Assembly (NCBI GenBank): GCA_026122225.1
Contig: JANEZZ010000464.1
Location: forward strand, 538,501 to 602,500
DNA length: 64,000 nt
From: Heloderma charlesbogerti
Taxonomy: Eukaryota; Chordata; Lepidosauria; Squamata; Helodermatidae
Direction: 5' to 3'
Each line of letters starts with the position of its first letter. Positions within the stretch are counted from its first letter, which is position 1. Shown here piece after piece: positions 11,812-22,753 of the stretch. Made by a program: the position numbers and the translations under genes. Under the pieces are notes generated by a model. The model did not search any database. It saw nothing but the letters and a program-made list of their open reading frames with translations, and was not told the origin of the DNA.

Positions 11812-13740
11812 ATGTATAATCATTATCATATCCCTGATGAATATACAGTGGAGGTGAGGAATAGATTTCAGGGATTAGACCTGATAGACAGAGTGCCTGA
11901 GGAACTATGGACGGAGGTCCGTAACATTGTTCAGGAGGCAGCAACGAAATCCATCCCAAAGAAAAAGAAATGCAAGAAAGCCAAGTGGCTGTCTGATGAG
12001 GCTTTACAAGTAGCTCACGAAAGAAGGGAAGCGAAAAGCAAGGGAGAAAGGGGAAGATATAGCCAACTGAATGCAGAGTTCCAGAGAATAGCAAGGAGAG
12101 ACAAGAAGGCCTTCTTAAATGAACAATGCAAAGAAATCGAGGAAAACAACAGAATGGGAAAGACTAGAGATCTCTTCAAGAAAATTGGAGATCTCAAGGG
12201 AACGTTTTGTGCAAAGACGGGCATGATAAAGGACAAAGAAGGCAGGGACCTGACAGAAGCAGATGAGATTAAGAAGAGGTGGCAAGAATACACAGAAGAA
12301 CTATACAGGAAAGATCTGAATGTCCGTGATAGCCATGATAGTGCGGTCACTGAACTTGAGCCGGACATCCTCGAGAGTGAAGTCAAGTGGGCCTTAGGAA
12401 GCATTAGTAACAACAAAGCTAGCGGAGATGACAGTATTCCAGCCGAGCTATTTAAAATCCTAAAAGATGATGCTGTTAAAGTGCTGCATTCAATATGCCA
12501 ACAAATCTGGAACACTCAGCAGTGGCCACAAGACTGGAAAAGGTCAGTTTACATTCCAATTCCAAAGAAGGGCAACGCCAAAGAGTGTTCAAACTACCGC
12601 ACCATTGCGCTCATTTCACATGCCAGCAAGGTGATGCTCAAAATCCTACAAGCTAGGCTTCAGCAGTATGCGAACCGAGAACTACCGGAAGTACAAGCTG
12701 GGTTTAGAAGAGGCAGAGGAACTAGAGATCAAATCGCCAACATTCGCTGCATCATGGAGAAAGCAAGAGAATTCCAGAAAAACGTCTATTTCTGCTTCAT
12801 TGACTACACTAAAGCCTTTGATTGTGTGGATCACAACAAACTGTGGCAAATTCTTAAAGTGATGGGAGTACCAGACCACCTTACCTGTCTCCTGAGAAAC
12901 CTGTACGAGGGTCAAGAAGCAACAGTAAGAACCAGACATGGAACAACCGATTGGTTCAAAATTGGGAAAGGAGTACGACAAGGCTGCATATTGTCACCCT
13001 GCTTATTTAACTTATATGCAGAGTACATCAAGAGAAATGCCGGGTTGGATGAATCAGAGGTCGGAATTAAGATTGCTGGGAGAATTATCAACAACCTCCG
13101 ATACGCAGACGATACCACCCTAATGGCAGAAAGCGAAGAGGATCTCAAGAGGCTCTTGTTGAGGGTGAAAGAGGAGAGTGCAAAAGCTGGTTTGAAACTC
13201 AACATTAAAAAAACTAAGATCATGGCATCTGGCCCCATCACTTCCTGGCATATAGAAGGGGAAGAAATGGAAGCAGTGACAGATTTTACTTTCTTGGGCT
13301 CCAAGATCACCGCAGACGGTGACTGTAGCCATGAAATTAAAAGACGCTTGCTCCTTGGGAGGAAAGCTATGGCCAACCTAGACAGCATAGTAAGAAGCAG
13401 AGACATTACCTTGCCGACAAAGGTCCATCTAATCAAAGCTATGGTTTTCCCAGTAGTAATGTATGGCTGTGAGAGCTGGACTATAAGGAAGGCTGAGCGC
13501 CGAAGAATTGATGCTTTCGAACTGTGGTGCTGGAGAAGACTCTTACGAGTCCCCTGGACTGCAAGGAGGTCAAATCAGTCAATCCTAAAGGAAATCAACC
13601 CTGAGTGCTCATTGGAAGGACAGATAATGAAGCTGAAGCTCCAATATTTTGGCCACCTAATGCGAAGAGAAAACTCCCTGGAAAAGATCCTGATGCTGGG
13701 AAAGACTGAAGGCAAAGGAGAAGGGGACGGCAGAGGATGA
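11812..13740 (+). CDS. BovB reverse transcriptase open frame, 642 codons, partial ORF2
   Basis: One long open frame holds the RT domain in order: a lysine-rich linker, WPQDWKRSVYIPIPKKG, QAGFRRGRGTRDQI, FIDYTKAFD, KGVRQGCILSPCLFNLYAE and catalytic RYADDTTLMAESEED, then a cysteine-bearing region (ELWCWRRLLRVPW). In full elements it copies LINE RNA at the nicked target. The first residues come from flanking DNA. Near 13715 one A is missing from an A run relative to the 6913 copy, which shifts the frame and removes the last roughly 40 residues. With the endonuclease missing it cannot be autonomous. Confidence 0.88.
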   Translation: MYNHYHIPDEYTVEVRNRFQGLDLIDRVPEELWTEVRNIVQEAATKSIPKKKKCKKAKWLSDEALQVAHERREAKSKGERGRYSQLNAEFQRIARRDKKAFLNEQCKEIEENNRMGKTRDLFKKIGDLKGTFCAKTGMIKDKEGRDLTEADEIKKRWQEYTEELYRKDLNVRDSHDSAVTELEPDILESEVKWALGSISNNKASGDDSIPAELFKILKDDAVKVLHSICQQIWNTQQWPQDWKRSVYIPIPKKGNAKECSNYRTIALISHASKVMLKILQARLQQYANRELPEVQAGFRRGRGTRDQIANIRCIMEKAREFQKNVYFCFIDYTKAFDCVDHNKLWQILKVMGVPDHLTCLLRNLYEGQEATVRTRHGTTDWFKIGKGVRQGCILSPCLFNLYAEYIKRNAGLDESEVGIKIAGRIINNLRYADDTTLMAESEEDLKRLLLRVKEESAKAGLKLNIKKTKIMASGPITSWHIEGEEMEAVTDFTFLGSKITADGDCSHEIKRRLLLGRKAMANLDSIVRSRDITLPTKVHLIKAMVFPVVMYGCESWTIRKAERRRIDAFELWCWRRLLRVPWTARRSNQSILKEINPECSLEGQIMKLKLQYFGHLMRRENSLEKILMLGKTEGKGEGDGRG

Positions 13741-13880
13741 GATGGCTAGATAGCATCACGGATGCAATGAATATGAACTTGAGCACACTCCAGGAGAGAA
13801 CACAGGACAGGAGGGCCTGGCGTGCTGTGGTCCATGGGGTCACGAAGAGTCGGACACGACTGAACGACTGAACAACAACA
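11828..13880 (+). mobile_element. RTE-BovB LINE, 5'-truncated, mostly open
   Basis: This copy lacks the endonuclease but keeps the whole reverse transcriptase and the 3' end (GAAGAGTCGGACACGACTGA, then ACAACAACA). Duplications ATAATCATTATC (11816-11827) and ATAATCATTTATC (13881-13893) flank it, with microhomology at the 5' junction. It is close to the 6913-10105 copy but lacks that copy's stops, so it is probably younger. Confidence 0.92.
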
Positions 13881-14139
13881 ATAATCATTTATCTTCTGAG
13901 CTAGCTTGGATCATGTAGACTAAACACAAACAGTTAACAAAGCTTGTTTAAAGATTCCAGTTCATGGAGTTGTAACAGAATTCTCATGCATTTTTACATT
14001 CAGCCATGCCGCCACCATTTCATGATTGTGAAACTTCTTCATCTGACCTTCAGACACAATACAAAGTGTCACAGGATATTTTAAGTAATATTGCCTCCGA
14101 GCAGATTTTTAAACCATTGTTAATTGTTTTCATGTACAA

Positions 14140-14492
14140 GTCATCACAAAACCCACCAGTGGCAGGGCCATGCTGTAGAGGAGGCATGCCCTCCCCTGTC
14201 TCATGGAAAGAAGAATGCCTCTTCGAAGGTGGCACATCAACTGGGCAAAGGAGTCATGCCTTCTTTGTAGGGATTTAAGGGTTCCACCTTTAAAGGCAGC
14301 CTAAAAGTAACTTTAAATGAAAATAACATAAAGTAAAATATCTGTTAGTATGCACATGCATGCAGATTTAAGTGGCAATTGATCAAAACTCCTACAGTTT
14401 ATTGATTAAGATTTATACTGTGTTTTATGGCTTTAATTGTTGTGAATAGGCCAGAGAGCTTTGGCTATTGAGCGTTATAGAAATATAATAAA
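14140..14492 (+). mobile_element. unclassified SINE/LINE-tail repeat
   Basis: GGAGGCATGCCCTCCCCTGT, CTTCGAAGGTGGCACATCAA, TTTAAAGGCAGCCTAAAAGT and the tail GAGAGCTTTGGCTATTGAGC with AATAAATA recur in reverse at 45604-45950. Only the tail is shared with 31880-32345, so the body may be a separate unit using that LINE tail. Confidence 0.6.
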
Positions 14493-14564
14493 TACAGAGA
14501 GAGAGAAAGAGAGAGAGTGATTTCTTTGAGTGACAACCCATGTTAGTATAATTCTGTGTGTGGT

Positions 14565-14566
14565 TG

Positions 14567-14601
<35 letters not shown>
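14565..14601. repeat. (GT)n microsatellite
   Basis: It lies between AACCCATG / CATGGTTTG-type blocks also seen near 10735-10815. Confidence 0.93.
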
Positions 14602-14602
<1 letters not shown>

Positions 14603-15397
14603 TTAACAAACCATGGTTTGTTAGTGTAGCCACATGCACAGAACACAACTCAGAATTCAGCCACCCATGGGTTAGTATTATGTGCAAACCAGGCCCCCAT
14701 GGAGCTCCCTGCTGTAAAGGATTATTCTTGCCCCTTTTTGATGGTCTTCTGCTGACATGTGAGGCCTGCACCCACCTGAGCTAGTGTGGTGTCACGGAAT
14801 GTTTGCAAATATTTGAATTCTGCAGGATGACAAACTGTACAGCGTCTGCAGGGTTGGTGGTTGGTCCGGCTTCTGTACAGCTTCTGCAGCCTGGAGGTTG
14901 GTTCAGTTTAGGAAGAAACCTTGCACAATCCTTGGAGACGTGGTGAGGGGTGGGTGTGCTGTTTACCAGAATAGGAGAGAGGGGCAAGGATGCTGGGCAG
15001 TGGACAAAGGTGAGGGCTGGGGAGCTAAGTGGAAAATGAGGCCAAGAGAAAGGGGTGTAAAGGGAGCCTTGGAATCGACTGTGCCTGCAGAATATCGTTC
15101 CACTTCCTCTTGCATCTTTATGTTGTTTACCCTCCGCATTGAGTTATCTTGAGATGGTGATAATTGCAGTGGGGAGCGGGGGGGAAGCGAGACAAAGTGT
15201 GGCATGTCAAAATAAAAGAAGGTGCAAAACCTGCCAAGAGGCATCTTAAAAATAGACTGTTCAGCAGGCAACATAAAGCATTCCCACCAGAGTTGTGCGA
15301 TGAGAAGAATAAAGCGCACATCTCTCGCAGCAAATTAGAGAGGCCTTCCTTCTCGGTTTCTCTAACACTTCAGGGAAGGGGAGGGTGGCCACGCACA
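14602..15397. other. no gene recognised
   Basis: The part at about 15140-15350 is repeat-free by eye (AAAGTGTGGCATGTCAAAAT, CAGAGTTGTGCGATGAGAAG). Overlapping frames on both strands lack domains. Confidence 0.45.
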
Positions 15398-15732
15398 CAA
15401 TGCTGGCTCTGGGTTTCGGAGGGCCCGTGGGCCCCCTCCCTCAGCAAGCCTGCCACCATGGTCACCAGCTGCTCTTGCTCTTGCTCCTCCTTCTCATGGC
15501 TCCCCCTTGCTTGCTGGACAGGCAGACAGCCAGGGAGCACGTGGGCTGCAGCATCTCCTCCTGCTGCTTTTCGTCACCGGTGTTGCCTGGGCCAGAGCAA
15601 GAAGCAGGTAAACAAGCAGGTTGCAGTGGTGAACAAGAGGAGCGACTCCAGCGGGCTCTTGTCAGGGGTTCCCTGCTGGGGGGTGAGCCCTTGGCAGGTG
15701 CCCCACCATGCCGACCCTTGACATCAGCCCTG
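15398..15732 (+). mobile_element. copy of the CAGTGCCGG DNA-transposon-like repeat
   Basis: It shares GGGTTTCGGAGGGCCC, CACCAGCTGCTCTTGCTC, GGCAGACAGCCAGGGAGCA and CCCTTGGCAGGTGCCC with the 24809 copy. It accounts for most of the open frames that overlap here, so those frames are not taken as genes. Confidence 0.55.
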
Positions 15733-16376
15733 GGCTTGCTCTTTGGTTCTCACTCCTGGCTGACTCTGACTGTGGATGATGGGCCTCCTGGAAGTCAAGC
15801 TTTCCAAAATCCTCTCTTGGGGTGTGCCAGCTGTCAGGTGCATCCTATCAACACCTTTTTCTCCCTACCCACATGGGAAGCTGCCCTCTCCCATGACATC
15901 AAAATCCCTCTTTTCCCCTGGCAAACATTGGAGGGCTGTATGCCCTCCGATCACCAGATGTGGAGAGCAGACAGTGCTAATGCAGAGAAACAACGTCTGC
16001 TCTCCAGCGAGCGCTTTGCTGTGACTCTTCACATCCCACATCGCCAGCCAGGCCTCCAAGGGGAAATTGCTGCTTGTACCCACTGAGGTTGCACTGAACA
16101 TAGCCCAGAATAACAGCAGAAGATTGCAATCTGGGTGCAGTAAGCATGATGGACTGCACAAAATGTTCCCAAGAGAGATGCAATGCTTGCTTCTCATTTT
16201 CTGTTCCATCCCCACCCCTCGCCCCATGTCAGGACTTATTTAGTTGTTGCAGGCTTGATTTCCAAAGGGCAAGTGCCCTATTTTGCTCCAGTATAATCCC
16301 AAAGGGAGAAAAGAAATAATGAGGAATGATGACGTTCCCAAGGAAAGAGCAACCGGAAATGAAGACAGACCTAGGC

Positions 16377-16556
16377 TGGTGGCTCCAATGTCAGCAGGGG
16401 GGTGGTAAATCCACTCCAGGTTGTAGTCTGAATCTAAAGGAGCTCTCCAAGGTGCCAAACTTATTTAGGGGATAGGGCTCAGCACCTTGGAGACCTCCTT
16501 TGGAGTTCAGACTACAACCTGGAGCGGATTCACTGCCTTACTGACATCGGAGCCGC
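16377..16556. repeat. foldback MITE (CTAAAGGAGCTCTCC family)
   Basis: GGTGGCTCCAATGTCAG ... CTGACATCGGAGCCGCC are the outer arms, with CTCCAGGTTGTAGTCTGA and AAGGAGCTCTCCAAGGTGC paired inside. Copies at 23797-23945, 56780-56995 and 58016-58130. Confidence 0.72.
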
Positions 16557-16599
16557 CGGAGACAGCTGGTATTGGGGCAGATTTGCAAGTACCTGCACT

Positions 16600-17159
16600 G
16601 AGCTGTGCACAAATGGCTCTTGAACTTCTCCAGTTTGTTTGTGGGCAGAGTAATTGTGGGGAGGGGGGACAATTTCACCAAATTTCTCTCTGGGGGTGGA
16701 GAAATTTTCCAACAGTTTCTCACAGACAGGGCTCATCATTGGCAAGCATTGCATCATAGAATCACAGGGTGGGAAGGGGCCTACAAGACCATCGAGCCCA
16801 ACCCCCTGCTCAATGCAGGAAGCCGGATTCCCAGGCGGTCTCCCATCCAAGTACTCACCAGGGCTGACCCTGCTTAGCTTCTGAGATCAGGTGCATCCAG
16901 CCCTTTGATACTAGCAGTACAGCTTCTTTCTTCCTAATGGGTTCTACACTGCCACTGCAAGTGGCAACAGCATCAACTGGGTTGGTATCCTGAGCCCCAT
17001 TTTTCATCCACCATGCAGTCATGGGTGGGGGCAGTGTTCTGTCTAGCTCCAGGTCAGAGACAGAGCTAATCCTATCCCAAAATCTCTTCTCCGATTTCCT
17101 GAACATTTTCTGAGTGTTGTGTCTAGCCCCATGAAAGAGGCTTACAGTTTTCTGCCTCG
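16600..17159 (+). repeat. unclassified interspersed repeat, left part
   Basis: GTGCACAAATGGCTCTTGAA, TTGTGGGCAGAGTAATTG, CAATTTCACCAAATTTCTC, AACAGTTTCTCACAGACAGG and AAGTGGCAACAGCATCAACT recur at 21975-22260. A 5S-type SINE (16754-16903) and, at its right edge, a hAT-like element (17168) have inserted. Confidence 0.5.
16754..16903 (-). mobile_element. 5S-rRNA-derived SINE with CR1-type tail, minus orientation
   Basis: CATAGAATCACAGGGTGGGA to GGCGGTCTCCCATCCAAGTA and CTGACCCTGCTTAGCTTCTG is the complement of the 44388 element. It is inserted into the unclassified repeat at 16600-17159. Confidence 0.85.
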
Positions 17160-17167
17160 TTCTCAGG

Positions 17168-17744
17168 TAGGGATGGCGGAGAATTCCGCCACAGATCTCA
17201 GTGAGGCCGAATGCCAGTGCATTCAGCCCCCCGAAATCCGTGGCGGAACGAAGCCCCCCTGCCCCACCACCACGCGAAAGGCGCACGAAACAGAGCACCT
17301 ACCTGGTGCTGTTCGCGCTGCTTTGCGAATCGCAGCCATGTCTGCGGCCACCATTCACTTCATGATTTTTCCTGTGATAGGCTACGTAAATACTTATACT
17401 TAACGTAGCCTGTCACGGCTAACGCAGGGATGCCATTTGCATCCCTACGGAGGCCATGATAGGCTACGTAAATATTTATGTAGCCTATCACGGCAAAAAA
17501 AAGGGAACGCAAATGGCAGCTGCCGTAGCCACCGCCATTTGCGTTCCCTTTTTTTTGCTGCCGCCATTTGTGTCCCTGCGCAGCCCAGCAGCAGCCGGAT
17601 GTCGCTGCAGGCGGCCCTGGCTGGAGGCTCCGCAGAGTCGCCGTGGAGCAGAGCCAGCCAGCGAGGATTTCGGGGGGAGGGACGGAGCACCCCCCCCCGC
17701 AGATGTCACGAAATGAAACAAGTAAGTTGTTTCGTACATCCCTA
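17168..17744 (+). mobile_element. non-autonomous hAT-like element, same palindromic family (577 bp)
   Basis: TAGGGATG to CATCCCTA with a perfect 8-bp duplication TTCTCAGG (17160-17167, 17745-17752). The ends resemble 35188 and 47979 (GAATTCCGCCAC, GAGGCCGAATGCCAG on the left; GTTTCGTACATCC on the right). The central palindromes (17382-17412 and 17458-17495) are fewer than in the longer copies. Confidence 0.9.
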
Positions 17745-17752
17745 TTCTCAGG

Positions 17753-18110
17753 GCATCTTATAATTTGTTTCTCATTTGTCTTGGTGCTGTGTGTGGGCTT
17801 GCCTGCGATGTTTGCTAAGTGTGCTGCGTGTGTGTGTTTTAATTTCTATTACACATTTTTCCATCGCTGTGCAGCCTCCCAGGCTGCCTGCACTTCCTGA
17901 ACTGAAAAAGCCCTATGGGAGGAATGACCTCTTGAATGACTTGGGCAAAAATGTGCAAATGCCTCCCAAATGTGCATTTTCATGATTTGGCCTATGGAGA
18001 AAATGCACATTTTTGGCTGTTTTTTTATTATTTTGTGTTTAATTTTTCAATAATGAAATTTGCTCAACATTTGGGAAAGGTAGAAAAAGCAGTCTACATG
18101 TCTGCAGAAT
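17753..18110 (+). repeat. unclassified interspersed repeat, right part
   Basis: TGCAGCCTCCCAGGCTGCCT and CTGAAAAAGCCCTATGGGAG match blocks at 10165-10230 and 22335-22385 and the complement at 20450-20570. It probably continues the unit broken by the hAT-like element. Confidence 0.45.
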
Positions 18111-18305
18111 GAATCCATCCAACAGGGGAAAGCTGATCCACTGCAGAATCCGTGGGTCAGAGTCATGAAAATCCAAACTCATTTGATTCCATTGCAAATT
18201 TTTCCACCATCCCTAATCTGAAGAGCCAAAGACAGCTGACCTGGTCCAACATGAGCTGGTGGTCCAAGAGAGGCAAGGCAAATGAATCTGTGTGGCTACT
18301 CCTTC

Positions 18306-18768
18306 TAGGGATGTTGGAGGAATCCATCCAGGGGCAAGGAGGTCACTGAGCTTTCATCAGCTCGCCCCCCCCCACAGACTTTGGCTCACTTCCCCATGAC
18401 CTGGCCTGACTCAATCCGCATTGAGTCGAGCCAGCTCACATATTTTTCCAGGTTTTCAAAAATTTACATAAATAGAAATGTGTGCAAATTCCAGGGTGCA
18501 ATTTGCATTATTTATGCAAATTTCAGCCATAATTTGCATCTTTGCATCTGAAATTTGCCTGAATGACATGAGTTACTGAAATTTGCATAAATCACACACC
18601 CATAATTTGTGCACATTGCTATTTACATTATTTTAAAAAAAATGAAAAAAAAGTCCCTGGATTTTGGGGAAAGTTCTATGGCTTGGCCTGCAAATGCGAG
18701 TCAAGTCGGGGGCTCACCAGGAGTCCATCGCGTGCAAAAAGTGCCAGACTCCACAGCGATGGACATCC
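18306..18768 (+). mobile_element. hAT-like element, relative of the 54932 copy
   Basis: It begins TAGGGATGTTGGAGGAATCC and ends GCGATGGACATCC with the last bases degraded. The internal order (TTTGCATAAAT-type AT-rich centre, then GATTTTGGGGAAAG and CCACAGCGATGGACATCC) follows the 54932 element. No clear target duplication remains. Confidence 0.6.
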
Positions 18769-18845
18769 TTCAGTCTTTCAACCAATTATTCAGACTGGGA
18801 AACCAAGTTAAAGCAGTTCTTATGTATGGCCAGCTGGGCCCTTCT

Positions 18846-19103
18846 CAGGGCTGACCCTACCATTAGGTAGAGTGAGGCAGCTGCATCAGGCAGCAGATTG
18901 TGAGGGCAGTGCAGAAAGGCAATGTGTGCTATGCAGCCTGCCCTGTACCCCCTAAGCCTTCAAGTGTGGTGGAGGATGGCGTTCCGTTGCCAGTGAGCTG
19001 AAGTAAGATTCAACCACCAGTCTGGTCAGCTTCTCTATGTGGAATGGAAGGGGCGTCATCTTGCACTTTGCTTCAGGCAGCAAAATGTCTTGGGCCAGCC
19101 CTG
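18846..19103 (+). mobile_element. hAT-like MITE, CAGGGC family (258 bp)
   Basis: CAGGGCTGACCCTACCATTA to GGGCCAGCCCTG, with flanks GCCCTTCT and GCCCCTAT (6 of 8). Internal order follows the 38110 copy, including GCAGCAAAATGTCTTGGGCC at the right end. Confidence 0.75.
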
Positions 19104-19869
19104 GCCCCTATTGGCTCCCCAAGTCAGCTGATTCCTCTGGGCTTACCAACTGCAGGCCCTCTTTCTTTCGTCTGAGCCAGCAGGGCTCTTTGAAGGGTCT
19201 TAAGTCATCTCTGTTTTTGGAAAAAAATGTGGGTGTCTTTTTTTATGCCACGTTTTCGGGTTATTTAACTTTGTAGAGTATGTTTGGATGTTTAGAGACT
19301 GGCTTAGGGTTGTATAAATGGGAGTTTGGGCCCAGATGCAATAACTTTACTTTTTCTTCCCTGATATCTAGCCTTGTATACCCAGTGTTAACAGACTCAA
19401 ACTGTAAATGGTTCTGTGTATTTACATAAGATCAATTGAACTGATCAAGTGTCTCTTAATGCTGGGGCAACAACAGTTACACCCCAACCTGGTGTCCTCC
19501 AGAGGTCTTGGACTACAACTCCCAACATCCCCAGCCAGCATGGCCAGCACCAGGTTGTGCCGGGTTGATTTAACGTATTGACCCAAGGCTACGGGTGCTT
19601 TGAGACAGGAGGGCTCCTAGCGCTAACAATAAAAAGGCATGGAGCACCCATTCCGTCTTTTCTTCCTTAACAGATTTTTTTTCCTGATAAGAATAAAGAT
19701 GGAAGAAGAGATGGGAAAAGGCAGGAGGGCTAGAAACTGAAGATAACATCATCTGGACACACACATGATCAAATCCCATGACTGAGGGAGCGTGATTGCA
19801 CAATAAAAGTCTTAAGCTAGAAGTACCTTCCTTTATACTGAAAGATAAACTTTATACTATGTGGCTAAT

Positions 19870-20370
19870 AAAACTTGTTCCCCCATGCTGGCTGATAGCA
19901 TTTTACCTGGTTATGATGCTTCTTCATCTTATTTGATTTCCCTTCGACGAACCCAAGCCTATAGAACATTTATGCATACAAGATTTACCATTCTGTCTAC
20001 CGCAGTACTCTGGGATTTCCATTTCAACATAAGTTGAGTCCGTGTAATGCTCGACTCCCGGAAACCTTAATACACGTATTCTTATATTATGACTTTTGTT
20101 CTGATCTGTGAGTCGTCCTACAATTTACCCTCTTTTGATTAGTTTACTGGGGCACCCATACGACAGGGTGGTTACGCACTGCTTATCAGATGAGGTCCCA
20201 TACATAACCGAACAGATGGCTAATTTCTTTTTAATTGCTATGTGTATTAGTGTTGTTATTTCTTTGGCATTTTTTTCTCATGCAATTTGATGGAAAAGAA
20301 TTGCTTTCCATTAACATGTCAGTGAAATTCTTGTGGGTAGGATGAGGGCTTCTTCAACTTACTGTAGTTA
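19870..20370 (+). mobile_element. LINE ORF2 C-terminal remnant, unclassified
   Basis: Across frames the sequence gives a CxxxLPETLIHVFLYYDFCS-like block and then YPLLISLLGHP and LSDEVPYITEQMANFFLIAM. This layout recalls the C-terminal ends of squamate LINEs. It has stops and frame shifts. Confidence 0.4.
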
Positions 20371-20379
20371 TGTAAGCCG

Positions 20380-20640
20380 GCAAAGATGTGTGTGTGTGTA
20401 TGTGTACATGTATGTGCCCTGTCTTTCATTGTACAATCATCTCTCTAATGCTCTGCAGCCTCCCCAGGTTCCCTGTGCTTTAATTAAAGCCCAGGGGAAG
20501 CCATCAAGAGGTAATTCCTCCCATAGGACTTTTTCAATTCAGGAAGTGCAGGCAGCCTGGGTGGTTGCATAGCAATGGAAATATGTGTAATAGAAATTAG
20601 AACACACACGCACAGTGTGGGCAGCCAGGGAGTCTGCAGA
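20380..20640 (-). repeat. unclassified interspersed repeat, minus copy
   Basis: TAATTCCTCCCATAGGACTT, CAGGAAGTGCAGGCAGCCTG and GTGTAATAGAAATTAGAACA are the complement of 17820-17935. Confidence 0.45.
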
Positions 20641-20780
20641 GCACCTCAGCCACCTCACAACAATAAGGTAGGCTCAAAACCACCACCAAAATGAATTCAA
20701 AATGCCCCAAGAGTGAGGCAAAAAAATGGAAGCCTCTTTAGCAGAGGAAGAACCAAACAATCCGGAAGCCGGAGCCAGAG

Positions 20781-21463
20781 AGAAGGATCTTGAAATTGTT
20801 GTGGATTACAAGCTGAATATGAGCCAACAATGTGATGTGGCTGCAAAAAAGGCAAATGTTATCTTGTGTCTGCATTAATAGAAGTATAGCTTCCAAATCA
20901 CGTGAAGTACTAGTTCACCTCTACTCAGCACTGGTTAGGCCTCATCTGGAGTACTGTGTCCAGTTCTGGGCACCGCACTTTAAGACGGATGCAGACAAAC
21001 CAGAGAGGGTTCAGAGGAGGGCAACAAAGATGATCAGGGGACTGGAAACAAAGCCCTATGAGGGGAGACTGAAAGAACTGGGCATGTTTAGCCTGGAGAA
21101 GAGAAGACTGAGGGGAGATGTGATAGCGCTCTTCAAGTACTTGAAAGGCTGTCACAGAGAGGAAGGCCAGGATCTCTTCTCGATCATCCGAGAGTGCAGG
21201 ACACAGAATCATGGGCTCAAGCTACAGGAAGCCAGATTCTGGCTGAATATCAGGAAAAACCTCCTGACTCTTAGAGCAATATGACAATGGAACCAGTTAC
21301 CTAGGGAGGTGGTGGGCTCTCCCACACTGGAGCCATTGAAGTCGAGGCTGGACAGCCACCTGTCAGGGATGCTCTGACTTAGATTCTTGCACTGAGCAGG
21401 GGGTTGGACTCAGTGGTCTTATAGGCCCCTTCCAACCCTACTCTTCTATGATTCTATGATTCT
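20781..21463 (+). mobile_element. CR1 LINE, 3' end
   Basis: The coding remnant carries the CR1 ORF2 tail: [58 protein letters not shown]. It ends in the typical short tandem tail ATTCTATGATTCTATGATTC. It is 5'-truncated as usual for CR1, with an in-frame stop near 20878. Confidence 0.92.
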
Positions 21464-21787
21464 GGCTGCCCACCCTGATTTCTTCCTGTGACATCCCAGC
21501 AATTCATCCAATAATGGCTAGTGGTTTTACCACCACCATTTAAAAGAAAATGCCTTCATCACTCAAAGCCTCTCTTATTTTTCCCTTCTCATTCTCAGGT
21601 TCACCCCAGCAGAGATGTGTTTTCTTTTGGGAAGAACCTGAGAATGAGAAGGGAAAAATAAGAGAAGCTCCAAGTGTTTTCTTTTAGCCATCCTTTCGCA
21701 CTTTCCACTTGAGAAACCCATGATGCTAACGTTCTTCCAAAAAGTGTAAGTGGCTGAGTCTAATTTTATTTTAAGGTTTGACACACG

Positions 21788-21796
21788 CGCACACAG

Positions 21797-21832
<36 letters not shown>
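21788..21832. repeat. (AC)n microsatellite
   Basis: About 20 AC units with one GATA break. Confidence 0.93.
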
Positions 21833-21833
<1 letters not shown>

Positions 21834-21974
21834 AGTGGTGTTGGGAGAGGATGATTTAAGTGAGAGGCTGGGTGGGGAAAAAAACCAAATATGTTGTTGA
21901 AGGGAAATGAGAGAAATGTGTTGAAGTCTTGGGAAGTTTCCACACTCTGTATTTGCCACTGTAGGTCTAAACTA

Positions 21975-22640
21975 AAGCTGTGCGCAAATGGCCGCTCAAA
22001 ATCCCCCAGCCGATTTGTGGGCAGAGAAATGGGGGGGGGCAAACAATTTCCCCAAATTTCTCCCAGGGGAGGAGAAATTCTCCAACAGTTCCTCACAGGG
22101 CTCGCTAGGTAGGGGTTGTAGCATAGGTTTTATTTTATTTTCCCCTCAGGGTTTTTGGTTTATTGCACTGCTCCTGCAAGTGGCAACAGCATCCACTGTG
22201 GTGAGGCTTCCGCTTTTCTGAGGCAGAATTTTTAATTTCTTTTGGTGGCATCTTTGAGCTTCTCTAATCACTGTGAGGCGGCCGAGGGGGCTGTGTGTGT
22301 TTTCTCTCTCCGCTACACATCTTTCCATGGCTCTGCAGTCTCCTAGGCCACCTCCACTTCCTGAACTAAAAAAGCCCCACGGAAGGAATGGCCTCACGAC
22401 CTCTTCCTCACGATGGCTTTAACTGGAGTGGGGGAAGCTGAGGAGGCTGCAGGCTGCCACAGAGATCACTCTACAATGACAGGCAGGACACTCGCGCGCA
22501 CTCCTCAGCCTCCTCACAAGTAAGGTAAGCGCAAGAACCCCAAACCCAACCCAGGAGGATTACTCTGAAATTTCTTCTATGAATTTCTTTTCGAAAGCCA
22601 TTTGTTTTCTATCAAATGGAATGAGAATGGTTGCAAAAAA
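21975..22640 (+). repeat. unclassified interspersed repeat, most complete copy
   Basis: From AAGCTGTGCGCAAATGGCCG to ATCAAATGGAATGAGAATGG with no large insertion. It links blocks that appear separately at 16600-18110 and 6597-10480. No protein domain was recognised in any frame; terminal repeats are not obvious. Confidence 0.5.
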
Positions 22641-22753
22641 TGTGGGCGAAGGAGTGATAGACAGTTCTTCTTGGTGGAAAGTGGATGCAGACAATAAAAG
22701 CAAAGATAAGCTTACACACGCCCCTTAACTTGAAGCTGCCCCTGTTCCCTTGA

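Noticed and set aside
15385..16086. 233-codon + strand open frame
   Set aside because: The first half is the DNA-transposon-like repeat 15398-15732, and the rest has no recognisable domain. A different overlapping frame is also open.
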